A model generated the notes under the pieces. It did not search any database and was not told the origin of the DNA. It saw only the letters and a program-made list of their open reading frames with translations. A program made the translations under genes and the position numbers. Shown in pieces: positions 1-8,700 of a DNA stretch of 25,600 bases. This DNA comes from JBBSUX01 sp038234045 (GTDB taxonomy: Bacteria > Pseudomonadota > Gammaproteobacteria > Burkholderiales > Burkholderiaceae_C), in assembly GCA_038234045.1 (NCBI GenBank), contig JBBSUX010000010.1, positions 1 through 25,600 of the forward strand, given 5' to 3'. Position 1 is the stretch's first letter; each line of letters starts with the position of its first letter.

Positions 1-106
1 AGGGGTTAGCGCTTCACGCCATACGCCTAAAGCTCTCCTATGGCAACAAAAATTGGAGAGAAGCGTTTGAGGACTTCTGTAAAAATACTCCCGTCGGCAG
101 CAGTTT
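1..106. other. left-edge stretch with no recognised gene
   Basis: These bases lie beyond the stop codon of the broken ArnT-like frame. They look more AT-rich than most of the window and I can assign no coding frame to them. A loose inverted repeat (gttagcg near 5-11 against cgcctaa near 24-30) is visible but imperfect. The stretch may be foreign or decayed DNA joined to the glycosyltransferase remnant. Confidence 0.4.
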
Positions 107-466
107 TTATGCCAAGAAAATCATCAAAGCGGCCAGTGTGGCGATCAACAGCCCGATGAAGGGAATACGCGCCGCCAGATCCGCACTCATCCAGCCCGGT
201 GCCAAGTGGATTGCCCAAGCGCCCAACCAGTAGGGCAGGAGCCCGTCCGTCTCCGGAGGCATTCCTGCGAGGAGAGGATGCAACCAGCTCGTGTGCCCGT
301 CTGCCAGGGCCCGCATGTAGCCGAAGGCGGCGATGTCGGCGTTTTTCCAGGGCCCGCGCCCGATGAACCCGGCAAGCGCATAAGTGAGGCAGAACAACAG
401 CAGCGCCGAACGCGGCAGGCGTCGGACCGCATGCTGGGAGACGATGGCAGGTGTGGGAAAGTTCAC
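107..466 (-). pseudogene. truncated N-terminal fragment of an ArnT-like membrane glycosyltransferase
   Basis: The 119-codon frame resembles the start of ArnT/PMT-type polytopic membrane glycosyltransferases, which use lipid-linked sugars and are normally about 550 residues long. A hydrophobic first segment (about residues 19-36) is followed by a periplasmic-type stretch with GRGPWKNAD, GYMRALADG and PETDGLLPYWLGAWA. A second hydrophobic segment (about 98-118) then runs straight into a TAA at 107-109. The rest of the enzyme is missing and I see no continuation in another frame up to the window edge. It lies downstream of rpmE2 on the same strand, beyond the rpmE2 terminator. A lost 3' part (deletion, insertion or rearrangement near 110-125) is the simplest reading. 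A genuine short membrane protein is less likely. The family assignment is from recognition, not a search. Confidence 0.55.
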
Positions 467-528
467 GTGATTCGATCAGTCTGACAACGCTTTCGGCCGT
501 TGCGCGCACCATTGTCCGATGTCGAAGC

Positions 529-556
529 CCTGCAGCCTTGCCAACAAGGCTGCAGG
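529..556. repeat. perfect 12-bp inverted repeat with 4-nt loop
   Basis: cctgcagccttg at 529-540 and caaggctgcagg at 545-556 are exact reverse complements separated by ccaa. The hairpin lies immediately beyond the T-tract of the rpmE2 terminator, reading on the minus strand, and has no T-tract of its own in either direction. It may be a back-up hairpin or an mRNA 3'-end stabiliser, but no function is shown. Confidence 0.6.
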
Positions 557-557
557 C

Positions 558-591
558 AAAAAAAAGGCAGCGCGGAAACCCGTGCTGCCTT
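558..591 (-). terminator. Rho-independent terminator of rpmE2
   Basis: On the minus strand an 8-bp stem aaggcagc/gctgcctt (564-571 with 584-591) contains a further CGG/CCG pairing around a short loop. It is followed directly by eight T (558-565 on the plus strand are A, overlapping the stem base). It lies about 34 nt after the rpmE2 stop, so it closes the trxA-rho-rpmE2 block. Confidence 0.85.
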
Positions 592-624
592 GCCGACATC
601 CAGCCCAACGGGCCGAAAACGGAT

Positions 625-888
625 TTATTTTGCGGCGACTGCGCCCTTGCCGAAGCGGTTGCGAAAGCGTTCAACGCGTCCGCCCATGTTGTCCACGGAC
701 TTCTGTGTGCCGGTGTAGAACGGATGGGATTCGCTGGAAGTGTCGAGCTTGTACAGAGGCAGCTCGCGGCCGTCTTCGGTCTTGCCCATTTCCTTCGTGT
801 TGACGCAAGAGCGTGTGACGAACTTGAAACCGTTGGACAGGTCCACGAAGAGCACTTCGCGGTAGTTGGGGTGAATGCCGTCTTTCAT
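625..888 (-). CDS. rpmE2: 50S ribosomal protein L31, type B
   Basis: This 87-residue protein of the large ribosomal subunit begins MKDGIHPNYREVLF and contains FKFVTRSCVNT and the conserved SHPFYTGTQK segment. It is the type-B (zinc-independent) form: the CxxC zinc motif of type-A L31 is absent and only a single cysteine remains in the N-terminal half. Type-B L31 generally replaces the zinc form under zinc limitation or serves as the sole copy; which applies here cannot be told from the window. I chose the ATG at 886-888 rather than an upstream in-frame start because it is preceded by caggaagac, a good ribosome binding site, and gives the family's usual length. It follows rho by about 120 nt and is closed by a strong intrinsic terminator. 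Confidence 0.95.
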   Translation of the reverse strand: MKDGIHPNYREVLFVDLSNGFKFVTRSCVNTKEMGKTEDGRELPLYKLDTSSESHPFYTGTQKSVDNMGGRVERFRNRFGKGAVAAK

Positions 889-1008
889 GATGTCTTCCTG
901 ATGCGGTGCGGGAGCCGGGCTGGACAATCCAGCCTACTTTCCGCAGAAAAGCCCGCGATTATCGCATAACGAACGTTCAAGTTCCGGTGGAAATCGGGCG
1001 CATACCGG

Positions 1009-2271
1009 TCAACCGCCGCGGCGCATCATGTCGAAGAAATCGACATTCGTCTTGGTGGCCTTCATGTTCTTGATCATGAGCTCCATGCTCTCCATCTCGT
1101 CCATGTTGTACATGAACTGACGCAGAATTCGCGTCTTCTGGAGGATTTCCGGCGCAAGCAGCAATTCTTCGCGTCGGGTACCGCTCTTGTTCAGCTCGAT
1201 GGCAGGAAACACCCGCTTCTCGTACAGGCGCCGGTTCAGATGGATTTCACAGTTGCCGGTGCCCTTGAACTCTTCGAAGATCACCTCGTCCATCCTGCTG
1301 CCGGTATCGACCAAGGCTGTTGCGATGATGGTGAGCGATCCGCCTTCTTCGACCTTGCGGGCTGCGCCAAAGAATCGCTTGGGCCGTTGCAACGCGTTCG
1401 AATCCACACCGCCCGAGAGTACTTTCCCCGAGGACGGCACGACGTTGTTATAGGCGCGTGCCAGGCGCGTGATGGAGTCCAGAAGAATCACCACGTCTTT
1501 CTTCAGTTCCACGAGGCGCTTGGCGCGTTCGATCACCATTTCAGCGACGTGCACGTGACGCGCAGCGGGTTCGTCGAAGGTCGAGGCAATGATTTCGCCC
1601 TTCACCGTACGTTGCATCTCGGTCACTTCTTCCGGACGCTCGTCCACCAGCAGCACCATCAGGTGCACATCCGGATTGTTGGCCGTGATGGCATGTGCGA
1701 TGTGCTGCATCATCACCGTTTTGCCGCTCTTCGGCGGTGCGACGATGAGTGCTCGCTGGCCGCGTCCGATCGGCGCGATGATGTCAATAATCCGGCCGGT
1801 AATGTTCTCTTCGGACTTGATCTCCCGCTCGAGCTTCATCTGCTCTTTGGGGAACAGCGGCGTGAGGTTTTCGAACATCACCTTGTGCTTGTTCTGCTCA
1901 GCAGGCCCGCCGTTGACCAGATCGAGCTTGGTCAAGGCGAAATACCGCTCACCATCCTTGGGTGTGCGCACTTCGCCTTCAATCATGTCGCCGGTATGCA
2001 GGTTGAAGCGTCGCACCTGGCTTGGAGATATGTAGATATCGTCCGTGCTCGCAGTGAAGCTGGTGTCGGGGCTGCGCAGAAAGCCGAAACCGTCCGGCAA
2101 GATCTCGAGCACACCGTCGGCGAAGACCTGCTCACCCGCTTTTGCGCGCTTTTTGATGATGGCAAACATCAGCTCCTGCTTGCGCATACGGCCGACGTTT
2201 TCGATATCAAGCTCTTCAGCTTGCTTGAGGACTTCAGACACGTGAAGTGCCTTGAGTTCGTTGAGGTGCAT
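1009..2271 (-). CDS. rho: transcription termination factor Rho
   Basis: Rho is a hexameric RNA-dependent ATPase that binds untranslated C-rich RNA and dissociates RNA polymerase. The 420-residue product has the expected length. Residues 1-45 form the N-terminal helical domain, and about 48-125 form the cold-shock-like RNA-binding domain with DGFGFLRS. The P-loop APPKSGKT is at 178-185, the DERPEEV catalytic segment at 210-216, the Walker B strand VVILLDSITRLARAYN at 260-275, and the Q-loop region SSGKVLSGGVD at 280-290. All residues usual for an active enzyme appear present. The start is supported by a GGAG about nine bases upstream. It lies between trxA and rpmE2 with a 234-nt leader after trxA, which is long enough for the autogenous control common in rho leaders, though that is inference. 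Confidence 0.98.
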   Translation of the reverse strand: MHLNELKALHVSEVLKQAEELDIENVGRMRKQELMFAIIKKRAKAGEQVFADGVLEILPDGFGFLRSPDTSFTASTDDIYISPSQVRRFNLHTGDMIEGEVRTPKDGERYFALTKLDLVNGGPAEQNKHKVMFENLTPLFPKEQMKLEREIKSEENITGRIIDIIAPIGRGQRALIVAPPKSGKTVMMQHIAHAITANNPDVHLMVLLVDERPEEVTEMQRTVKGEIIASTFDEPAARHVHVAEMVIERAKRLVELKKDVVILLDSITRLARAYNNVVPSSGKVLSGGVDSNALQRPKRFFGAARKVEEGGSLTIIATALVDTGSRMDEVIFEEFKGTGNCEIHLNRRLYEKRVFPAIELNKSGTRREELLLAPEILQKTRILRQFMYNMDEMESMELMIKNMKATKTNVDFFDMMRRGG

Positions 2272-2392
2272 GAAAGGAACTCCGTGCGGAGTGTCGTCTG
2301 CGAAACGGGGGGAAGTCGGCGAATACGGGTGTTACCGCGTGCCGGGGGAATCGAACCGCTCGCGTGGGTGGCGCGAAACGGTGAGTGCTCAA

Positions 2393-2401
2393 ATTATGAC
2401 A
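2393..2401 (-). promoter_or_regulatory. possible extended -10 promoter for rho
   Basis: On the minus strand TGTCATAAT matches an extended -10 element (TGn plus a near-consensus hexamer) in the trxA-rho gap, about 120 nt before the rho start. I see no good -35 hexamer at the right distance, as expected for extended -10 promoters but also compatible with chance. This part of the gap is locally AT-rich. Confidence 0.3.
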
Positions 2402-2505
2402 GCAAACGGGAGGCGCTTGTGCGGGCCGTAGAAGTACTCTACGCGCGGATCAAGCGGAAGCCTACGCAACCGCCTCAGCGACGATTGCGAGGAGCGTCCA
2501 AAAAA

Positions 2506-2838
2506 TCAGGCGAGTTGCTGATCGATGAACGCCGTCAGTTGCGCCTTGTTGAGCGCGCCGACCTTGGTGGCTGCAAGCTGTCCGCCCTTGAACAGCATCA
2601 GCGTCGGAATACCGCGGATACCGAACTTGGCCGGGATGTCACGGTTCTCATCCACGTTCATCTTGGCAATCTGCAGCTTGTCCTTGTAGCTGGCAGACAC
2701 CTCGTCGAGGATGGGCGCGATCATCTTGCAGGGGCCGCACCATTCGGCCCAGTAATCCACCAGCACCGGTTTGTCGGACTGCAACACATCGGCCTCGAAA
2801 GAAGCGTCGGATACATGTTTGATGAGTTCACTTGCCAT
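2506..2838 (-). CDS. trxA: thioredoxin 1
   Basis: This cytoplasmic 110-residue dithiol-disulfide oxidoreductase reduces ribonucleotide reductase, PAPS reductase and other targets, and is itself reduced by thioredoxin reductase. The active site WCGPC is at residues 33-37, the buried aspartate is D28 in LVDYW, and the cis-proline is in GIPT (P78). Length and all catalytic positions are standard. The ATG is preceded by AGGAAC at good spacing. It is the first gene of the minus-strand trxA-rho-rpmE2 block and is divergent from the AddB-like gene, with a 76-bp shared upstream region. No terminator is obvious between trxA and rho, so read-through is likely. Confidence 0.97.
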   Translation of the reverse strand: MASELIKHVSDASFEADVLQSDKPVLVDYWAEWCGPCKMIAPILDEVSASYKDKLQIAKMNVDENRDIPAKFGIRGIPTLMLFKGGQLAATKVGALNKAQLTAFIDQQLA

Positions 2839-2914
2839 GGCGTGTTCCTGTGTGTGGTGGGTATGCCGCTAAAGTGCGGATGATTGTGACAGAAACCAGG
2901 GGCCGCGCAGGATC

Positions 2915-5722
2915 GTGGAAGCTATGAATGAGATAGCCAAAAGCGCGCAGCCGCCCGGGCTGATTGCCTTTTCGCACCCGGTAGAAATCGCGTGGCGGGA
3001 CCCATCGAGCGGCCTGATTGCCCGTCTGCAGGACCAGCTTCGTGCCTTGCGGATCGACCCCGCTCACGTCGTGATCTTGCTGCCTTACGCGCAACTGTTG
3101 CCGGTTGCGCGGGCCGCCTGGCTTGAAGCGGTTCCCACCGGATTTGCTCCGCGCATGGAGACGACTTCGAGCTGGGCGCGCAGCCTGGCAGCGCCGCCCG
3201 CGCAGCACCCCGATATCAGCCTGGATCGCAGTCGCGACATGCTTGCTGCGCGGGCGTTGCTCGAGGATGCCGGCTTGCGCGACGAGCAGGATGCCCTCGC
3301 GCCGCTGCTGGTGGATACCGCCTGGCAGCTGTTGCGTGCAGCCGGGGCAATTGCGCCAGACCAGCGAACCGCGTGGGGCGAACGCGCACGCGCTGTCATC
3401 GAGCCATCGTCGCTCACGCGGCTGACCTGGGAAGCCGCCACAGCGCGTATTGCGCTTGAATGGGCGCTGGCGTCGCACTGCGCGACCGATGGGCTTTTTT
3501 CATATAAAGCGCTCCCGGCGGGTATTCGTGCTGTTGCAGTCTTGGCTGGACTGCAGCCTGATGCCCTGACTGAATCCCTGTGCGCCTCGTGGCAGGCGCG
3601 GGGCCTGTCAATCCTGCGTCTGGATCTTTTCCCGGACGTGGCTCAGCACTCCGGCGAGGACAATGCGTCGCCTGATGGGCGCGATGAATCGCATGCGGCA
3701 GGAGGTGAGCTGGCAGCAGGCGCGGCTCGCGGTCTGCGCGTCGAAGGAGCCCCCTCAGCGCTCCTGCATGCCTGTGCAGACGCGGAGGACGAAGCGGAGC
3801 GTGCGGCTGCTTGTGTCCTCAGAAGAGTGCGCGCCGGCCAGCGCCCGGTTGCATTGGTGGCGATCGATCGGGCGCTCACGCGTCGCATCAGCGCGGTGCT
3901 GCGGGCGCACGGCGCTGCGATCGCCGATGAAACCGGCTGGACGCTTTCCACCACCCGTGCCGCTGCGCAGCTCATGTCCAGCTTGCAGGCGTGCCGGGCG
4001 CAGGCATCCGGCGACGCGGTGCTTGACTGGTTGAAGGAAATTTCGTCCCTCGACCCAAGCAACGTGCAACAGCTGGAAGCCGCTTTGCGTCGCGATGGCG
4101 CACGAGTGTGGCGGGATTGCCAAAAATCCGCACCTGCGCAGCCGGACGCACCTTCATCGCCTTTGCCGAAAGCGAAAGCCGAACTCACCGGTTTTTGCGC
4201 CCGTATCGAATCTTTCCGGTCCCAGATGCGCGTAGCCCGGCCGCTTGCTGAGTGGCTGGATGCGCTCGCTGATCTGCTCACGCAAACCGGCCAATGGGAG
4301 CCGCTGCAGGCAGACGCGGCGGGGCAGCAGGTGTGTGAAGCGCTGTGGCTAGACCCGCCAATGCGCGAGGCTTTCGCGCAATCGCTGGCTGCCACCCGGT
4401 GGGCGAATCGCAGGCTCGATCTTGCGGCTTTCACAGGATGGGTGCGCGATGCACTTGAATCGCAAAGTTTCCTTCCCGAAGCGCTCATTCGTGATGGCGC
4501 GGCGGATGTTGTGGTGGTGCCGATGGCGCAGCTTACGGCCAGACCTTTTGCTGCGGTGGTGATGCCGGGATGCGACGAGCAGCGCTTGCCGCCATCACCG
4601 GATCCTGCCGGTGCTTGGACGCCGCAGCAGCGGGAAGTGCTCGGCCTGCCGGGCCGCGCGGAGTTGCAAGCAGCGGTCGCCGGTGCCTGGCAAGTGGCGT
4701 TGCGCGTACCGCTGATCGATATCCTGTGGCGCGAAGGCGATGCAGCAGGTGAGGTACTCCAGGCCAGCCCGCTGGTTCAGGGTCTGTGCGCGAGCGCACA
4801 GAACGGTTCAGTGATGCTCGCCGAGGATCCACGAGGCCTGCGGCATTTGCCGGCTCGGCATACAGCGCCGCCCCTGCCATGTGGCGCGGCGCTGCCGGTT
4901 CAGCACCTGTCGGCCAGCGCTTATGAAGATCTGCGGAAGTGCCCCTATCGTTTCTTCTCGCTGCGGCAGCTGGGTTTGCGCGATGCTGCCGAACTCGAGG
5001 CCGATATCGACAAGCGCGATTTCGGCCTCTGGCTGCATGCCGTCTTGCGCATGTTTCATGAGGATTCAGGCGTGCCGTCCGCCGTCGCACAGAGTCTGGA
5101 CGACAGGCGCGCTCGCCTCGATCGTTGCGCTGCAGAAGCGACGCGTGAGCTCGGTCTGGCTGACGACGAATTTCTACCCTTTGCAGCAACCTGGCCTTCG
5201 ACTCGGAACGGTTATCTCAGCTGGCTTGCCCAGCATGAGTCGCAAGGTTTCGCGTTCGGGGCGGCCGAGACCTGGCGCCGCCAGGGCATGGGCGTGCTGG
5301 ATCTGGTCGGGCAGATCGACCGAATCGATTCGGCATCGCTCAGCCCGCTCGAAGGGGGCAGCGGGCCGGGAGTGGTTGACGCGGAAGCCGCTGTGTTCCT
5401 GATCGACTACAAGACGGAAAGTCTGGAGACCACGAAAAAGCGGGTGGCGCAAGCCGGCGAAGACACGCAGCTGGCTTTTTACGCAGCCCTGCTGCCGCAG
5501 GACACCTTGCGCGCGGCCTATGTGAACGTAGGCGAGCGCGGCGAGACGAAAACGATCGAGCAGGATGATGTCGTCGAAGAGCGTGACCGTCTCCTGGCTG
5601 GCATCCGCCATGACCTGCAACGTATCGCCGACGGGTCTCCGCTGCCCGCATTGGGCGAAGGAGCCGTCTGCGATACCTGTGCAGTGCGAGGCCTTTGCCG
5701 CAAGGATTTCTGGAGTGTTTGA
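2915..5722 (+). CDS. addB: AddB-like PD-(D/E)XK nuclease subunit with an iron-sulfur staple
   Basis: This is the second subunit of a two-protein helicase-nuclease that processes double-strand DNA ends for recombination. The 935-residue protein has an N-terminal inactivated-helicase-like body and a C-terminal RecB-type nuclease domain. The nuclease signature is LIDYKTES (D831, K833), with an upstream FGLWLHAVL helix holding the usual histidine. Four cysteines, C676 in KCPYRFF and C919, C922 and C928 in CDTCAVRGLC, match the 4Fe-4S staple of AddB/Cas4-type nucleases. The GTG at 2915 has CAGG six bases upstream; an ATG at 2924 is an equally possible start. The stop is directly followed by the GTG of the helicase partner, which indicates translational coupling. 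The family is clear, but the exact subfamily (alphaproteobacterial-type AddB versus another RecB-like clade) is not. Confidence 0.85.
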   Translation: MEAMNEIAKSAQPPGLIAFSHPVEIAWRDPSSGLIARLQDQLRALRIDPAHVVILLPYAQLLPVARAAWLEAVPTGFAPRMETTSSWARSLAAPPAQHPDISLDRSRDMLAARALLEDAGLRDEQDALAPLLVDTAWQLLRAAGAIAPDQRTAWGERARAVIEPSSLTRLTWEAATARIALEWALASHCATDGLFSYKALPAGIRAVAVLAGLQPDALTESLCASWQARGLSILRLDLFPDVAQHSGEDNASPDGRDESHAAGGELAAGAARGLRVEGAPSALLHACADAEDEAERAAACVLRRVRAGQRPVALVAIDRALTRRISAVLRAHGAAIADETGWTLSTTRAAAQLMSSLQACRAQASGDAVLDWLKEISSLDPSNVQQLEAALRRDGARVWRDCQKSAPAQPDAPSSPLPKAKAELTGFCARIESFRSQMRVARPLAEWLDALADLLTQTGQWEPLQADAAGQQVCEALWLDPPMREAFAQSLAATRWANRRLDLAAFTGWVRDALESQSFLPEALIRDGAADVVVVPMAQLTARPFAAVVMPGCDEQRLPPSPDPAGAWTPQQREVLGLPGRAELQAAVAGAWQVALRVPLIDILWREGDAAGEVLQASPLVQGLCASAQNGSVMLAEDPRGLRHLPARHTAPPLPCGAALPVQHLSASAYEDLRKCPYRFFSLRQLGLRDAAELEADIDKRDFGLWLHAVLRMFHEDSGVPSAVAQSLDDRRARLDRCAAEATRELGLADDEFLPFAATWPSTRNGYLSWLAQHESQGFAFGAAETWRRQGMGVLDLVGQIDRIDSASLSPLEGGSGPGVVDAEAAVFLIDYKTESLETTKKRVAQAGEDTQLAFYAALLPQDTLRAAYVNVGERGETKTIEQDDVVEERDRLLAGIRHDLQRIADGSPLPALGEGAVCDTCAVRGLCRKDFWSV

Positions 5723-8700
5723 GTGATTTCCGTAACCGTAACCGTAACCGCGTCCGTTACCGATTCGCCAGAACTGGCCTACGAACACAACGATCGCCGC
5801 ATCAGCCGAGCAGAGTTCTACGCCATCGCCTGCGATCCACGACGCAGCGTGGCAGTCGAGGCCTGCGCCGGGGCGGGAAAAACCTGGATGCTGGTATCGC
5901 GCATCGTGCGGGCCTTGCTCGAAGGCGCGGAGCCGCACGAGATTCTCGCCATCACTTTCACCCGCAAAGCCGCCGGGGAGATGCGAGGCCGATTGCATGA
6001 ATGGCTGAGCAGATTCGCCACGCTAGATGACGCAGCCCTGTCGGCCGAACTGGAGATGCGCGGCATCCGGATCGATGGAGCAGGGCGCAGGCTTGGCGGA
6101 CACGGTCAAGCTTCCGCGAAAAATATCAATGAAAAAGGCTCGGAACGCAATCCGGACCTGCGCATTCAGCTATCTCAATTGCAGCAAAAGGTTTTGCAGG
6201 CCGGCCGCCCGGTGCAGGTGCGCACCTTTCATAGCTGGTTCGGCGCACTGCTGAAAAACGCACCGCTTGCGGTGATGCGCGAACTCGGCCTTCCGCAGCC
6301 CTACACGCTGCTGGAAGACGACAAGGAAGCCGTCGCCGCGGTGTGGCGACCGTTCCATCGCATGGTGATTGCAGATACGCAATTGCACGCCGATTTCGAC
6401 GCATTGGTGGCCCGCCATGGGCGCAGCCAGACCAAAAAGGCGCTTGGCGCCGCATTGACACGGCGCACCGAGTTCGAACTGGCAGACCGGGTTGGCCAGG
6501 TCGAGGAAGCGGTGCCGCGCTGTACCACCCAGTTCTGCGATTTGGGCGACGTGCAGGAGCCTTGCGAGGCACTTGCCGAACCGGCCGTTCGCGCGCGGTG
6601 GCTGGCCCGGGCTGCGGCGCTTGGCCGTGAGAAGAACAAGACGCCGCAAAGTACAGCAGCCGCGGTCATCGATGCCTTTGCGATGCCGTCGGGCGCCGCA
6701 GTGATCGCCGCCTTGCGCAAGGCATTTTTCGTCGCGACGGAAGATCGGCTCAACAAAAACCTGCAGAAGTTCGAAGCAGCCCTAGAGGCGGAAATCGAAC
6801 TGCAGCTGCTCTGCGCCGCCCAGCATCAGCACGATGCCTGGCTACACCATCACCGCATGGCACGCCTGACGAGGGTGCTGCTGGCCTGCTTTGCGGAAGT
6901 GAAGCGCGCCAATGGGTGGGTTGATATGAACGATGTGGAGCGTGCGGCGCATCGTCTGCTTTCGGACGATGCCCTGGCGGGCTGGGTGCAGCAGCGCCTG
7001 GATGTCCGGGTCAAGCATCTGCTGATCGACGAATTCCAGGACACAAATCCCTTGCAATGGCAGGCGCTGCACTCCTGGCTGTCGGGCTACGCCGGATCCG
7101 GCGGCGGCGCCAGTGGTCCGGACGGCTCTGCGGCGCCGGGAGTGTTCATCGTCGGCGACCCGAAGCAAAGCATCTATCGCTTTCGCCGCGCCGAGCCGCA
7201 GGTGTTTCGTGCGGCGCAACGCTTCGTCGTGGAAGGGCTCGGCGGCGACTGGCTCGCCTGCGACCACACCTTCCGCAATGCACCCGCGGTGGTCGCGGCC
7301 GTCAATGGCGCCCTGATGGCAGCGCAGGAGCAGGGTGAGTTTGACGGCTATCGCGCGCACACCACCGAATCGCAAGCCGAAGGCGCTGTTCTTTGCCTGC
7401 CACCGATTCCGCGTGCGCAGGCGGAGGATGCGTCGGACTCATTCGCCAGCGGCGATGGCGGTGTGAGTGAAGGACGAGCGGAGAAGCTTCGATCAGGTCC
7501 GTATGCCGCCGATCAGCTGGGCGGCGATAGTGACAACGTCGATGGCGACGAGACCGACCCCGACTGGCGTGACAGCCTCACGACGCCCCGCACGCTGGTG
7601 GAGGAATCGCTGCGTCGGCGCGAATGCCTGCAGGCGGCCCGCTGGCTTGCTGCCGAAATGCCGCGCCGCGCGCTGAACCCCGGGGCGGTTATGGTGCTTT
7701 CGCGGCGTCGTGCGGCGCTCTCTTTTATGGAGGATGCCCTGCGAGACATGGGGATTCCGACGCAGCAACCCGAGAAAGGAGAGTTGCGTGATGCGCCCGA
7801 GGTGCAGGACATCATCGCGTTGCTCGATGTGCTGGTCTCGCCGGGCCATGATCTTTCGCTGGCACGTGCTCTGCGGTCGCCGGTTTTTGGCTGCACGGAT
7901 GATGATCTGGTGCAGATCGCGCTGGCACTGCGCGCGCTTCGGTTGCATCGCGAGCTCAGTGAGACCGCTGCTCTGTCGGGTTCAATTGCGCAAATGGCGG
8001 AGCCGGTGTCATCCACGGCCGAAGGTCCACGATCCACGTCCGCACGGCGGCCAGTTGCTGCGACAGCCACCTGGTTCGATGTGCTGACGCAATTTGCGCC
8101 TTCAGACGTCAGCGTAGACCGGAAACCTGTTTCTGTCATCGGAACTAAATCCGAAGTCGTACTGGATAGACAAAGCTTGCCAGCTCACTTGCGCGCAATA
8201 GGCGTGACTTTATTGCGTTGGCGTGAATGGCTGCAGCGCCTGCCGCCGCATGACGCGATCGATGCGATCTACCACGACGGGGACGTGCTCGCCCGTTTCG
8301 CCGCTGCTGCACCAGACGCTTTGCGCGCCATGGTTCTTGCGCGGCTGCGCGCCGTGCCGGGTGCAGCGCTCGCCATCGATGGCGGTCGGTATGTCACGCC
8401 CTATCGACTGGTGCGCGCGCTCAAGGCGGGTGGCATCAAGGCGCCCATGCGCGCGGATACCGATGCCGTGCGTCTTTTGACGGTACATGGCGCCAAGGGG
8501 CTCGAAGCCGATCTGGTGCTTCTGCTCGATACCGAGCCCAGCCCGCCGCGCAGTGAATCCATGACTGCGCTGGTGGACTGGCCTGGCGAATCGGCTGTGC
8601 CGACGCGCTTCGCCTTTATCGAAAAGGAAAGCCGGCCGCCGCCGAGTGCTGCTGCTGCCATGGAGGCCGAACGGCTTGCGCGTCAAAGGGAGGAGATCAA

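Noticed and set aside
558..565. plus-strand terminator formed by the 529-556 hairpin
   Set aside because: The hairpin is followed by A, not T, on the plus strand. The T-tract belongs to the minus-strand hairpin at 564-591.
27..674. 215-codon minus-strand frame across the left edge
   Set aside because: It overlaps the rpmE2 end and runs through its terminator. The translation is low-complexity Arg/Ala-rich, and the neighbouring frame carries the ArnT-like similarity.
2336..2358. tRNA-like T-arm (ggttcgattccccc on the minus strand) in the trxA-rho gap
   Set aside because: Only two of the five T-stem pairs form, and no matching acceptor, anticodon or D arm exists upstream, so it is not a tRNA. 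A decayed tRNA end cannot be excluded.
1240..2883. 547-codon plus-strand frame opposite rho and trxA
   Set aside because: It is the antisense of two unmistakable genes with intact motifs. Its translation is rich in His, Arg and Val, typical of antisense frames in GC-rich DNA.
3643..4488. 281-codon minus-strand frame inside the addB-like gene
   Set aside because: It is a Ser/Ala/Arg-rich shadow of the sense gene with no domain and no ribosome binding site.
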